From Methanobacteriota archaeon (GTDB lineage: Archaea > Thermoplasmatota > Poseidoniia > Poseidoniales > Poseidoniaceae), in contig PBMM01000031.1 in the NCBI GenBank assembly GCA_002723635.1, forward strand, positions 25,107 through 31,450: a DNA stretch of 6,344 nt, written 5' to 3'. The notes beneath the pieces were generated by a model that did not search any database, was not told the origin of the DNA, and saw only the letters and a list, made by a program, of their open reading frames with translations. This document shows, piece by piece, positions 1-6,344 of the stretch. Position 1 is the stretch's first letter, and the number at the start of each line of letters is the position of its first letter. The translations under genes and the position numbers were made by a program.

Positions 1-2402
1 ACGGCCAAGGCCGGAGTGGCGTTGAAGATGAAACGGGCAGCGGTCCACGACATGAAGATGGCCAGAAGGACCCACGTTGCCATGAAGATGTGCTCGTGGC
101 GACGCTGACGGGTTCCGCGCCAAAGCGCGATGATGCCCATGCTGAGGGCCAGAATGAACACGATTGGGCCGAACGACGCAAAGAGCATCCCACGGTCAGG
201 AGCGTTCGCTTCAGCGACCGTGCCGAAAATCTTGGTCTTGGTGAAGTATCCAGCGCCCGTGAACAGCACGTTGAACGCGTTGGATTGTTCGAAGAACTGG
301 AGCAGCCAAATCACGACCACGAAGACGATGGCCGCACCGGTCAAGGAGCCGAGCACGAGCAGCCATGGCTTGTCACGGAAGCCCGTGGTAACGTAGGCGA
401 TGGCCGTCGTGAATCCAAGCACGAAGAGCAGGGGCTGAAGGCCCGTGCCGCTGAAGACCAAATCCATGCCAGGGTAGGCGTAGAAGGGCATCGCGAGCAG
501 CAAGGTGGTGCAAAGCATGGTCAGCATGAGCATGTTCAGCGTCGTGCTGTCCCGGTTGCGGAACATGTTCGTCGCCACAATGTAGACGTAGCCTACGAAC
601 AGGATCGAGGGAGCCACAACGAATCCTTTCCAACCGAGGGCGACCACGCCAAAGGCCACGCCGGCCAAGGCGGCGTTGACGACCGCAAAGCGGCGGTGCT
701 TGGCGACGTCACCGAAGGCACGGAGGACAGAGTACGGTCGGGCGTCGGTGGAGCGGGTGAGGCGTTCATCGCCACCCGCGGCCATGGCGCGGAGGAACCA
801 CATGAATCCAAGCGCCATGAAGAACATCACGAAGGCGTCGTGGTCCGCGTTGGCCCAGGTGGACCGGGAGATGTGTCCAGGCATCATCGCAATGAGCCAG
901 GCCGCAACAACCGCGGCAGGCTTGTTGACGTGGTCCCGTGCAATGGCCGCGACGGGGAAGACAATCAGAGCACCGAAGATGGCGGGGATGGACACCATGG
1001 CCCACCACACGGCGTCCTCTGGCGTGGACAGGAAGGGTTCGAGAATCATCGCAAGCAGAGCGATGGACCAGACGAACAAGGGCGGACGCGGGTTGATGCC
1101 ACCGATGGGATAGAAGCGATCGGCGTCGAAGACGAGGTGCGCATTCTGCATCATGATGTAGTCCACAACGCGCTTCATGTACCACGGGTCAGAACCGCCC
1201 GTCAGGTCCCATCCGCCCGTTCCGTAGCCGTTCATGGCCGGAACGATGTACCATTGGCTTCGGATGACGAAGGCCATGATGAAGGCAGAAGCGATCAGCA
1301 CCTGCGACCAGTGCGCGGACCAGAATGTACGGGCTCCACTTGGAGCGTCATCTGAACGGTTGGACCACCCGCCCCACGTCTTGTTCGTGGAGATCGAGTA
1401 AATCGCGAGGCCGATGAAGAACGTGACTCCAAACCAAACGATTGGGGCCATTGAGCTCTCGGATTCGACGTCGCCCCACATGCCCATTTCGTAGGCTGAG
1501 GACACCAGGTACAACCCCCACATGGAGGCAAGGGTCATGGCACGGGTGAACCAGCGTTCTGCGACCATGCTGGCCACAGCCAACGCCACGACGCCGGTGA
1601 GGACAGCAGACCAGACCGAGAAGTGGCCTTGGTAGCCTTCGACGCCCGTCAGGGCAAGGCGGTCAAACATCTCCACGCGGTGGAATTGAACCAAGGTCAA
1701 GGCGTGCGAAATCACCCACACAAAGAGCGCGACCTGCAACGGGAGGCTGCTTCGGTCCCACGGACCGTCAAACTCCGAAAGGTGCTCAAACCAGCCCGTT
1801 CCGGGCTCGCTCAACACGCCACGGGCGAGGACGGCAACCAGCGCGCCAAGCACGCTGAACATGATCCAGACGCTGAAGAATACGAAGCCGAGGGCTTCGC
1901 GGTATTCGTTGATCGTCGAGGCCGTCTGCCCCTCGAATGAAAATTCAGGCGTGACGAGGCCGGATGAAGCGGTGGTGGCCGCAGCCACCATGCCGAAGAG
2001 CAAACCGATGCTCGAGAAGGCCAGAATGGTGGCCCACTCCGCTCGCTTCGAATCGAGCAGCACGTGCGTGCCGATGATGTTAATCGCGAAAAGCAGGCCA
2101 AGGAGCGCGTTTCCGCCAATGGCGGGAACCAGCAAGAAGCCGAGGGCCGCACCGGCGAGGATCGTCCCGAGAGAGAGGGTGGACGACGACGCAGGAATGA
2201 CCTCGCGCTCAGCGAGGAGGCTTGGCACACGGCCAAGCATGGCACCCACGGCCACAATGAGCAGCGGGTACAGTTCGTTCTCGAATCCGAGGCCGAAGCC
2301 TCCGATTTGGTCGGTGAGCATCGCCAAAAGGACGGCAATCGGCGCAATAAGCAGGCCGAGCAACGCCTTTGACGACACGGTCGTCTCGTTCGTGGTGGTC
2401 AT
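1..2402 (-). CDS. aglB: AglB/STT3-family oligosaccharyltransferase with long N-terminal membrane extension (3' end cut by window edge)
   Basis: This is the catalytic subunit of archaeal N-glycosylation. It would transfer a glycan from a dolichol-type lipid carrier to Asn in N-X-S/T sequons on the outer face of the membrane. Reading from 2402, one uninterrupted frame gives 800 residues and runs off the left edge. The core signatures are all present. A membrane segment at about 367-386 is followed by the first Asp motif GGSDPWY (Asp405). RFYPIGGINPRPPLF lies at 429-443. The second motif, RSTWANADHDAF, carries Asp520 and Asp522. TVAE at 728-731 is the TIXE-type motif of the external loop, and TAARF follows at 788-791. 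The spacings 405 to 520 and 405 to 731 fit the family core. The soluble C-terminal domain with the WWDYG motif lies outside the window. Residues 1-365 are an extension with about ten hydrophobic segments and no recognised domain. ATG 2402 is supported by a Shine-Dalgarno site 5 nt upstream. The family call is firm; the role of the extension is unknown. Confidence 0.93.
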   Translation of the reverse strand, partial: MTTTNETTVSSKALLGLLIAPIAVLLAMLTDQIGGFGLGFENELYPLLIVAVGAMLGRVPSLLAEREVIPASSSTLSLGTILAGAALGFLLVPAIGGNALLGLLFAINIIGTHVLLDSKRAEWATILAFSSIGLLFGMVAAATTASSGLVTPEFSFEGQTASTINEYREALGFVFFSVWIMFSVLGALVAVLARGVLSEPGTGWFEHLSEFDGPWDRSSLPLQVALFVWVISHALTLVQFHRVEMFDRLALTGVEGYQGHFSVWSAVLTGVVALAVASMVAERWFTRAMTLASMWGLYLVSSAYEMGMWGDVESESSMAPIVWFGVTFFIGLAIYSISTNKTWGGWSNRSDDAPSGARTFWSAHWSQVLIASAFIMAFVIRSQWYIVPAMNGYGTGGWDLTGGSDPWYMKRVVDYIMMQNAHLVFDADRFYPIGGINPRPPLFVWSIALLAMILEPFLSTPEDAVWWAMVSIPAIFGALIVFPVAAIARDHVNKPAAVVAAWLIAMMPGHISRSTWANADHDAFVMFFMALGFMWFLRAMAAGGDERLTRSTDARPYSVLRAFGDVAKHRRFAVVNAALAGVAFGVVALGWKGFVVAPSILFVGYVYIVATNMFRNRDSTTLNMLMLTMLCTTLLLAMPFYAYPGMDLVFSGTGLQPLLFVLGFTTAIAYVTTGFRDKPWLLVLGSLTGAAIVFVVVIWLLQFFEQSNAFNVLFTGAGYFTKTKIFGTVAEANAPDRGMLFASFGPIVFILALSMGIIALWRGTRQRRHEHIFMATWVLLAIFMSWTAARFIFNATPALA

Positions 2403-2407
2403 GGGGT

Positions 2408-2416
2408 CTCCCTCTC
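2408..2416 (-). promoter_or_regulatory. Shine-Dalgarno site of the aglB-like gene
   Basis: On the minus strand the sequence GAGAGGGAG ends 5 nt before ATG 2402. It contains GGAG, complementary to the CCTCC core at the 16S rRNA 3' end, at good spacing. This fixes the start at the first ATG, so the long N-terminal extension is probably really translated. Confidence 0.6.
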
Positions 2417-2462
2417 TAGGTGCAACAGCATGGCTGAAGCATTCTCGCGACCTATGGTGTCG

Positions 2463-2468
2463 TTATAA
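2463..2468 (-). promoter_or_regulatory. Candidate archaeal TATA box for the aglB-like gene
   Basis: TTATAA (its own reverse complement) is a conspicuous AT-rich island in a GC-rich 109-bp gap between the purD stop and the aglB start. A start site about 25 nt downstream would fall near 2440 and leave a leader of about 38 nt that includes the Shine-Dalgarno site. No clear BRE element is seen. If the site is real, aglB is transcribed separately from purD, although read-through from purD is also possible. Confidence 0.4.
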
Positions 2469-2511
2469 CCGGTTCGGCCGGTCACGTGGCCGCAGTCTCC
2501 CGAGCGAGTGT

Positions 2512-3801
2512 TCAATTCAGCGCCGGATGCTGAACACCCGCTCGCGCACCGATGTCGCGGCGGTAATGTGCACCGTCCAAACCGAGCCCTGCAAGGCACG
2601 CGTACGCCAAATCTGCGGCCTCTTGGAGCGACCCGCCCATGCCGGTTACGCTGAGGACGCGCCCCCCGCTGGATATTGGCGTGCCGTCTGCGTCGAGTTT
2701 GACGCCAGCAAGGTTGACCCAGGCTCGCCCCTGCTCGGCCGTCGCAACAGTGTCGAGGTCAAGCCCAGAAATGGCGCGGCCGGTTACAGCACTGGAGGGG
2801 TAGCCCTCGCTGGCCAAAACGACGGTCAACAAGGCGGAATCTCCGATGGGGTGCTGGACGTCAGTCAAGCGGTCTTGGGCTACGGCGGTGAACCAATCCA
2901 AGGCGTGGTCGCCGAGCAGTGGCATGGTGACTTGGCATTCAGGATCGCCAAACCTGACGTTGAATTCAACCACGTACGGATCACCGTGTTCGTCGACCAT
3001 CAGACCAACGTAGAGCACACCACGGTAGGGCACCTCCTGAGCGCTCAGATGAGCGTGCATAGGCGCAACAATGCGGGACTCAACCTTGGCTTGAACGTCC
3101 GGCGTTACCACGGGAGCCGGGCAGTACGCGCCCATGCCGCCCGTGTTCGGGCCTTCGTCCCCTTCGCCAACCCGCTTGTGGTCTTGGCTGGCGGGAAGGC
3201 AACGGTAACCAGAGCCATCCATCAGAACAAGCATGCTTGCTTCCTCGCCGGGCAGGAAAGCTTCGATCACAACCGAACCTGAGGTTGCGATTGCGCTGAG
3301 GGCGAACGCTTCCGCCTGCTCACGGTTGTCGCTGACCAACACGCCCTTTCCACCGGCCAAGCCGTCTTGTTTGATGACCCAAGGGTGGTCCGCGAAACGG
3401 TCCAAAGCATCGCCAAGCGCCCCAGCCCTTCGCACGATTACGTGTTCAGCCGTCGGAACGCCCGCGGCATTCATGGCCTCTTTTGCGAACGATTTCGAGC
3501 CTTCCAAGGCAGCGTGAGCCGCCACCGGGCCGAAGCAGAGACGGTCGCCCAAAGCATCGGCAAGGCCGTCGCACAAGGGAGCTTCAGGACCGACCACGAC
3601 AAGGTGCGCATCGAGGTCTTCTGTGAGCGCGATGAGACCTTTGACGTCCCCCGCACCGACGGGATGGTTGGTACCAAGTCGACCTGTTGCTGGGTTGCCC
3701 GGAGCAGTGTGCAACTCAACCCGCGAATCTTGAGTGAGCGCCATCGCCAAGGCGTGTTCACGCCCACCGGAGCCGACCAGAAGAACGCGTCTCACGTCCA
3801 T
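2512..3801 (-). CDS. purD: Phosphoribosylamine-glycine ligase (GAR synthetase)
   Basis: This cytoplasmic enzyme catalyses an early step of de novo purine synthesis: ATP-dependent joining of glycine to 5-phosphoribosylamine to give glycinamide ribonucleotide. The 429-residue protein is full length for the family and follows its order throughout. The N-domain has GSGGREHAL at 11-18 region and GPEAPL at 71-76. The ATP-grasp domain has GSKSFAK at 101-107, KQDGLAGGKGV at 144-154, QDHKR at 207-211 region, GPNTGGMGAY at 218-227 and the metal-binding EFNVRFGDPE at 279-288. The C-domain has GGRVLSVTG at 379-387 and the terminal YRRDIG at 413-418. Starting at ATG 3801 places the nucleotide-binding strand (RRVLLVGSGG) right at the N-terminus, as is normal. 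It ends with TGA at 2512-2514. It is divergent from carS and lies 109 bp upstream of aglB on the same strand. There is no fusion to purM or purN, and no other purine gene is visible. Confidence 0.97.
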   Translation of the reverse strand: MDVRRVLLVGSGGREHALAMALTQDSRVELHTAPGNPATGRLGTNHPVGAGDVKGLIALTEDLDAHLVVVGPEAPLCDGLADALGDRLCFGPVAAHAALEGSKSFAKEAMNAAGVPTAEHVIVRRAGALGDALDRFADHPWVIKQDGLAGGKGVLVSDNREQAEAFALSAIATSGSVVIEAFLPGEEASMLVLMDGSGYRCLPASQDHKRVGEGDEGPNTGGMGAYCPAPVVTPDVQAKVESRIVAPMHAHLSAQEVPYRGVLYVGLMVDEHGDPYVVEFNVRFGDPECQVTMPLLGDHALDWFTAVAQDRLTDVQHPIGDSALLTVVLASEGYPSSAVTGRAISGLDLDTVATAEQGRAWVNLAGVKLDADGTPISSGGRVLSVTGMGGSLQEAADLAYACLAGLGLDGAHYRRDIGARAGVQHPALN

Positions 3802-3824
3802 GGGTGGTGTGGGTCACCTGCGGA

Positions 3825-3831
3825 CCATAAG
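3825..3831 (-). promoter_or_regulatory. purD: Candidate TATA element for purD (leaderless arrangement)
   Basis: CTTATGG on the minus strand is centred about 27 nt before ATG 3801. That is the spacing expected if transcription begins at or next to the start codon, giving a leaderless mRNA as is common in archaea. It sits inside a small inverted repeat (GGAC at one end, GTCC at the other, 3822-3834). An alternative reading is that AGGTGA (minus strand, 3819-3814) acts as a Shine-Dalgarno site 12 nt from the ATG. The two cannot both be used with this TATA, because the AGGTGA would then lie upstream of the transcript start. Confidence 0.3.
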
Positions 3832-3907
3832 TCCAACGTTGTCCGCGGGCATGTTCATGGGCCATGCCGCGATGAAAGAGCATGGAGGGAACCGCTTGGG
3901 GCACATG

Positions 3908-3941
3908 CGAGGAAAGCCTCGGGTTGCCAGGCATGAGCCTG
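3908..3941 (+). other. Two adjacent small hairpins around the carS start codon
   Basis: CGAGG-AAAG-CCTCG (3908-3921) and CAGGC-ATGA-GCCTG (3928-3941) are perfect 5-bp stems with four-base loops, separated by six bases. The second loop holds the ATG at 3933, and the first stem contains the only Shine-Dalgarno-like bases nearby (GAGG). If 3933 is the true start, these could affect initiation. If 3882 is the start, they are simply coding. GC-rich DNA gives such stems by chance, so confidence in function is low. Confidence 0.25.
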
Positions 3942-4535
3942 CTTGTACTCTGGATTTTCCTACCCGGCTTCCTCGTCAACACCTTCGCCATGATGTGGGG
4001 CAAGTGGCTGCCGAAAACTGGATATGGGCCTTGGCCGATCGACGGTGGACGCACGGCGTGGGACGGAAACAGGCTTCTCGGAGACGGAAAGACGTGGAAC
4101 GGATTGATTGGCGGCAGCCTGACCTCTGGCTTGCTGATGGTCATCATGGCCTCGGCCACCTTCGCTGGCGAAGCCTGCGGGATCTTCGTGGACCCGCTTC
4201 TCGGCCATGACCCAACGATGTCGCGTGGACTCTGGGCCTTCATCGTTGGAAGTCTGCTGGGCTTTTTCTCGCTCCTCGGCGACATGACGGGCTCGTTTTT
4301 CAAGCGCCGCCGTGGACTCAAGCGTGAGGGGGACGTGTCCTCCAAGGCCCCTCTGCTCGATACCCTCCCCTTTGCCATGATGGTCTTCTTGCTGGGCTGG
4401 CTGCTCCTCCCAGGGCTGCACGGTTCATCCGAAGTGCTCATGCCCATGCTGGTGGTGCTTGTGGCTACGCCTGTCTTGCACCGTTCGTTCAACATGTTTG
4501 GTTACGCCATCGGTTGGAAGGACGTGCCTTACTGA
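3933..4535 (+). CDS. carS: CDP-archaeol synthase (CDP-2,3-bis-O-geranylgeranyl-sn-glycerol synthase)
   Basis: This integral membrane enzyme of archaeal lipid synthesis uses CTP to activate 2,3-di-O-geranylgeranylglyceryl phosphate to CDP-archaeol, the precursor to which polar head groups are added. From ATG 3933 the protein has 200 residues. The family signatures are PIDGG at 35-39, LLGDGKTWNG at 48-57, LLGDMTGSFFKRR beginning at 114 and the short motif APLLD at 139-143. Hydrophobic segments lie at about 2-20, 59-78, 100-118, 147-162 and 168-183. I chose 3933 because it places the first membrane helix (MSLLVLWIFLPGF) at the N-terminus as in known CarS. An in-frame ATG at 3882 would add 17 non-hydrophobic residues and cannot be excluded, since neither start has a well-spaced Shine-Dalgarno site. 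It is divergent from purD and probably co-directional with, or co-transcribed with, the surface-protein gene 45 bp downstream. It is slightly longer than the roughly 170-residue typical members. Confidence 0.93.
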   Translation: MSLLVLWIFLPGFLVNTFAMMWGKWLPKTGYGPWPIDGGRTAWDGNRLLGDGKTWNGLIGGSLTSGLLMVIMASATFAGEACGIFVDPLLGHDPTMSRGLWAFIVGSLLGFFSLLGDMTGSFFKRRRGLKREGDVSSKAPLLDTLPFAMMVFLLGWLLLPGLHGSSEVLMPMLVVLVATPVLHRSFNMFGYAIGWKDVPY

Positions 4536-4580
4536 ACCCGTCGGCGGGAACTTCATGTCCCGAGCAATGCAGCAAGGGCC

Positions 4581-6344
4581 ATGGCACGCACCGCGACCGC
4601 GCTGTTTCTCTTGGCCCTCCTCCTCTGTGCACCCTTGGCCTCAGCCGTCGACGGCCGAGACGCTGACGTGATTGACGCAGACCAAACCCTCACGGAAGAC
4701 ACCACCTACAACGACGGATTTACGGTCACCAATGGAGCCAAGTTCACCGTTCAGGCGGACCTTACAATCGGTGAGAATGCCGTCATTCGTGTGGACCAGG
4801 GCGCGACGTTGGACCTGCAAGGTGGCAACCTGACCGGGTCGGACATCTCGGCGTACATGGCCTTCTCAGGTGGCGCATCAACCATCGAATTGCCCGTTCA
4901 AGGATTGACAGGAACCTCCACGGTCCGATTGATGATGTCCTCGACCCTCAACGGCAGCGAATCCCTCACCATCACAGCTTCCACTGGCGAGAGCATCAGC
5001 GATCCGACCGGAGACGAAGTCAGCATGCAGGTCGACCTCGGTGACGGCATGGAGACGTTGACCCTCAACGTCACCCACAACCACCCCTTCCCCTTCGGTC
5101 CAATGGCCGTTGAAGTGGTGGATTCGTCCGCTCAAATCGAACGCTACGAGGCATGGCAACTCGATGGGACGAGCCTCGTCCTGACGTGGGGTGAGGCAGC
5201 ATTCAGCATCGACGCACAGGGCACCCTGATCATCGCCGACGCAGTGGTGCGCGGAGCTGACATCCGCTGCTCGGGAACCTGCTCCATCGACCGTTCCACC
5301 ATGGAAGGAAGCGCACCGATCATCGCCGAAGCCGGAGCCTCGTTGAGCGTGCGAAGTTCGTTGATTCTAGGAAGCCGCACGGACGAGGACGTTGTCGCCG
5401 TGGATGACGCGACGTTGGTCTACGAAGACAGCAGCGGCACGGGAGGTTGGACCGACGCATGGATCCGTCGCCTGAGCGGACGCACCGTGACCACCAACAT
5501 GCCCGGTGCCTTGGTCAGCGGTAGCGACTTAGGCTACAAGGGCAGCAAGTCCCCGAACGCATTTGCGGAGGCCATGGGCGATGACGTGGGCGTTGACCTT
5601 GGTTCAAGCGAAATGACGCGCATCGTCGAGTGGTTGACCGGCGACGGCGTATATGGGAAAGAGGAAGGCACCTTCACCGTCACCTCCACCACAGGATGGG
5701 GTACCTTCACCACGACCGTTCCCGCGGTGTGGGCACCAACCACCAACGTCAACCTCGAATTGCCGATGATCGAAGTCGTCGCCATTGAGGTGGAGGAACG
5801 AACGGCAACGGTGAACAAGAGCCTTGGCGTGATGTTGACCGTCCGAAACAGCGGCTTGGCCGATGCTGCTTCACCCGTCCTGGAATGCACCGTCAACGGC
5901 GAAGCGGCGGACACCTCGCCGAGTTACATCCAACTCTCCACCTACGGCGGCCTAGCCGCCAACGGAGAGATGGACATCCCCCTCACTTGGCGCATGGCCA
6001 GCGACGGAGCGCATGTGCTCGCCTGTGGCGTCATTGACCTGAGCGGAACTCCGCTTGCACCGGTCGAGGACCTTGTCACCAGCGACACAGGCGTGACGGG
6101 AGCCGAAGTCTCCTGGACCTACGCTGAAGAAGTGGAGGAAACGCCGTTGATGACGATCATCATCGCACTCGTTGTCTTCCTGCTCGGTGTCGCTGGCATC
6201 GCTCGCGTCGCCGCTGCCCGTTCCACCGAAGAGGAACATGAGGACGAAGAGGAGGATGACGTGAAGAGCTACCCCGAAGCCTCCGAGGATGAGCCGTCTG
6301 AATCCGATGTTGCAGAGGACGAACCAGCAGAAGAGGCCGAGAGC
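4581..6344 (+). CDS. Secreted, membrane-anchored surface protein with beta-helix-like and CARDB-like regions (3' end cut by window edge)
   Basis: I do not recognise a specific family; the role is probably cell-surface structure or binding. The frame is open for 588 residues and runs off the right edge. Residues 1-22 form a signal peptide (MARTA, hydrophobic core, PLASA then VDG, so cleavage is probably after Ala22). Cys16 is not in a proper lipobox. Residues about 40-85 and 195-285 show short repeated beta strands and turns (GAKFTV, GATLDL, GTLIIADAVV, GASLSVRSS), like a parallel beta-helix. Residues about 395-510 resemble a CARDB/Ig-like domain (VRNSGLADAA) with a likely Cys436-Cys482 pair; Cys230 and Cys234 could form another disulfide. 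A membrane helix spans 522-547, followed by Arg and a strongly acidic cytoplasmic tail from about 550. N-X-S/T sequons occur at Asn83, 124, 163 and 412, all extracellular. ATG 4581 is the only ATG in frame after an in-frame stop at 4533 (the carS stop), so the start is well fixed. AAGGG lies only 2 nt from the ATG, a poor Shine-Dalgarno site. Confidence 0.85.
   Translation, partial: MARTATALFLLALLLCAPLASAVDGRDADVIDADQTLTEDTTYNDGFTVTNGAKFTVQADLTIGENAVIRVDQGATLDLQGGNLTGSDISAYMAFSGGASTIELPVQGLTGTSTVRLMMSSTLNGSESLTITASTGESISDPTGDEVSMQVDLGDGMETLTLNVTHNHPFPFGPMAVEVVDSSAQIERYEAWQLDGTSLVLTWGEAAFSIDAQGTLIIADAVVRGADIRCSGTCSIDRSTMEGSAPIIAEAGASLSVRSSLILGSRTDEDVVAVDDATLVYEDSSGTGGWTDAWIRRLSGRTVTTNMPGALVSGSDLGYKGSKSPNAFAEAMGDDVGVDLGSSEMTRIVEWLTGDGVYGKEEGTFTVTSTTGWGTFTTTVPAVWAPTTNVNLELPMIEVVAIEVEERTATVNKSLGVMLTVRNSGLADAASPVLECTVNGEAADTSPSYIQLSTYGGLAANGEMDIPLTWRMASDGAHVLACGVIDLSGTPLAPVEDLVTSDTGVTGAEVSWTYAEEVEETPLMTIIIALVVFLLGVAGIARVAAARSTEEEHEDEEEDDVKSYPEASEDEPSESDVAEDEPAEEAES

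Noticed and set aside
90..1355. 421-codon open frame on the plus strand, antisense to the aglB-like gene
   Set aside because: The product is a run of Gly, Asp, Glu, His and Arg with no domain, which is typical of the reverse of a GC-rich membrane-protein gene. The opposite strand encodes clear STT3 motifs over the same bases.
2468..2482. Hairpin ACCGG-TTCGG-CCGGT just after the purD stop, considered as a terminator
   Set aside because: The stem is only 5 bp and no T-run follows it on the minus strand. It overlaps the candidate TATA of aglB by one base and may be chance in GC-rich DNA.
1861..3282. 473-codon open frame on the plus strand spanning the start of aglB, the intergenic gap and half of purD
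   Set aside because: It is antisense to two well-supported genes and their intergenic gap, and its product resembles no family and has no coherent domain. Its length reflects the rarity of stops in GC-rich antisense frames.
3758..4495. 245-codon minus-strand frame over carS and the divergent spacer
   Set aside because: carS motifs on the plus strand explain the region. The minus product is low-complexity Ser/Pro/Arg-rich sequence.
4533..4581. carS and the surface protein are in the same frame, separated by one TGA and 15 codons, raising the idea of stop read-through or a fusion
   Set aside because: The second protein begins with a clean signal peptide right at its own ATG, and same-frame neighbours occur one time in three by chance.
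4608..4631. Possible lipoprotein signal (Cys16 after Leu-Leu-Leu) in the surface protein
   Set aside because: The residue before Cys is Leu, not Gly, Ala or Ser, so no lipobox is formed. A signal peptidase I site (ASA) follows and a C-terminal helix provides the anchor.

Overview
The window is archaeal. It carries a CDP-archaeol synthase (CarS, specific to archaeal ether-lipid synthesis) and an AglB/STT3-type oligosaccharyltransferase. GC content is high, intergenic gaps are short, there are TATA-like elements, and a large secreted beta-helix/CARDB-type surface protein has an acidic cytoplasmic tail. Together these suggest an uncultured marine Thermoplasmatota archaeon of the Poseidoniales (Marine Group II) kind. 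That placement is inference from gene content and protein style, not from a marker gene.

The layout is two divergent pairs around a roughly 130-bp spacer. On the minus strand, reading from the centre leftwards, are purD (3801 to 2512; phosphoribosylamine-glycine ligase, complete), a 109-bp gap with a candidate TATA box and a Shine-Dalgarno site, and a giant aglB/STT3 gene (2402 to beyond base 1; 800 residues visible, C-terminus missing). On the plus strand are carS (about 3933 to 4535) and, after a 45-bp gap, a secreted single-pass surface protein (4581 to beyond 6344; 588 residues visible). No RNA gene, mobile element, CRISPR array or long unexplained gap was seen. All non-coding stretches are under about 135 bp.

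Three of the four genes act at the cell envelope. CarS activates the archaeal diether lipid. The AglB-like enzyme moves a lipid-linked glycan onto Asn in N-X-S/T sequons outside the membrane. The surface protein has four such sequons, all in its exported part, so it is a plausible client of the enzyme next door. PurD belongs to purine synthesis and looks like an ordinary housekeeping neighbour.

The most unusual feature is the oligosaccharyltransferase. Its first catalytic Asp motif is at residue 405, not near residue 40-60 as usual, because about 360 extra residues with roughly ten membrane segments precede a normally spaced STT3 core. Two long open frames (421 and 473 codons) run antisense to aglB and purD and are judged to be shadows.
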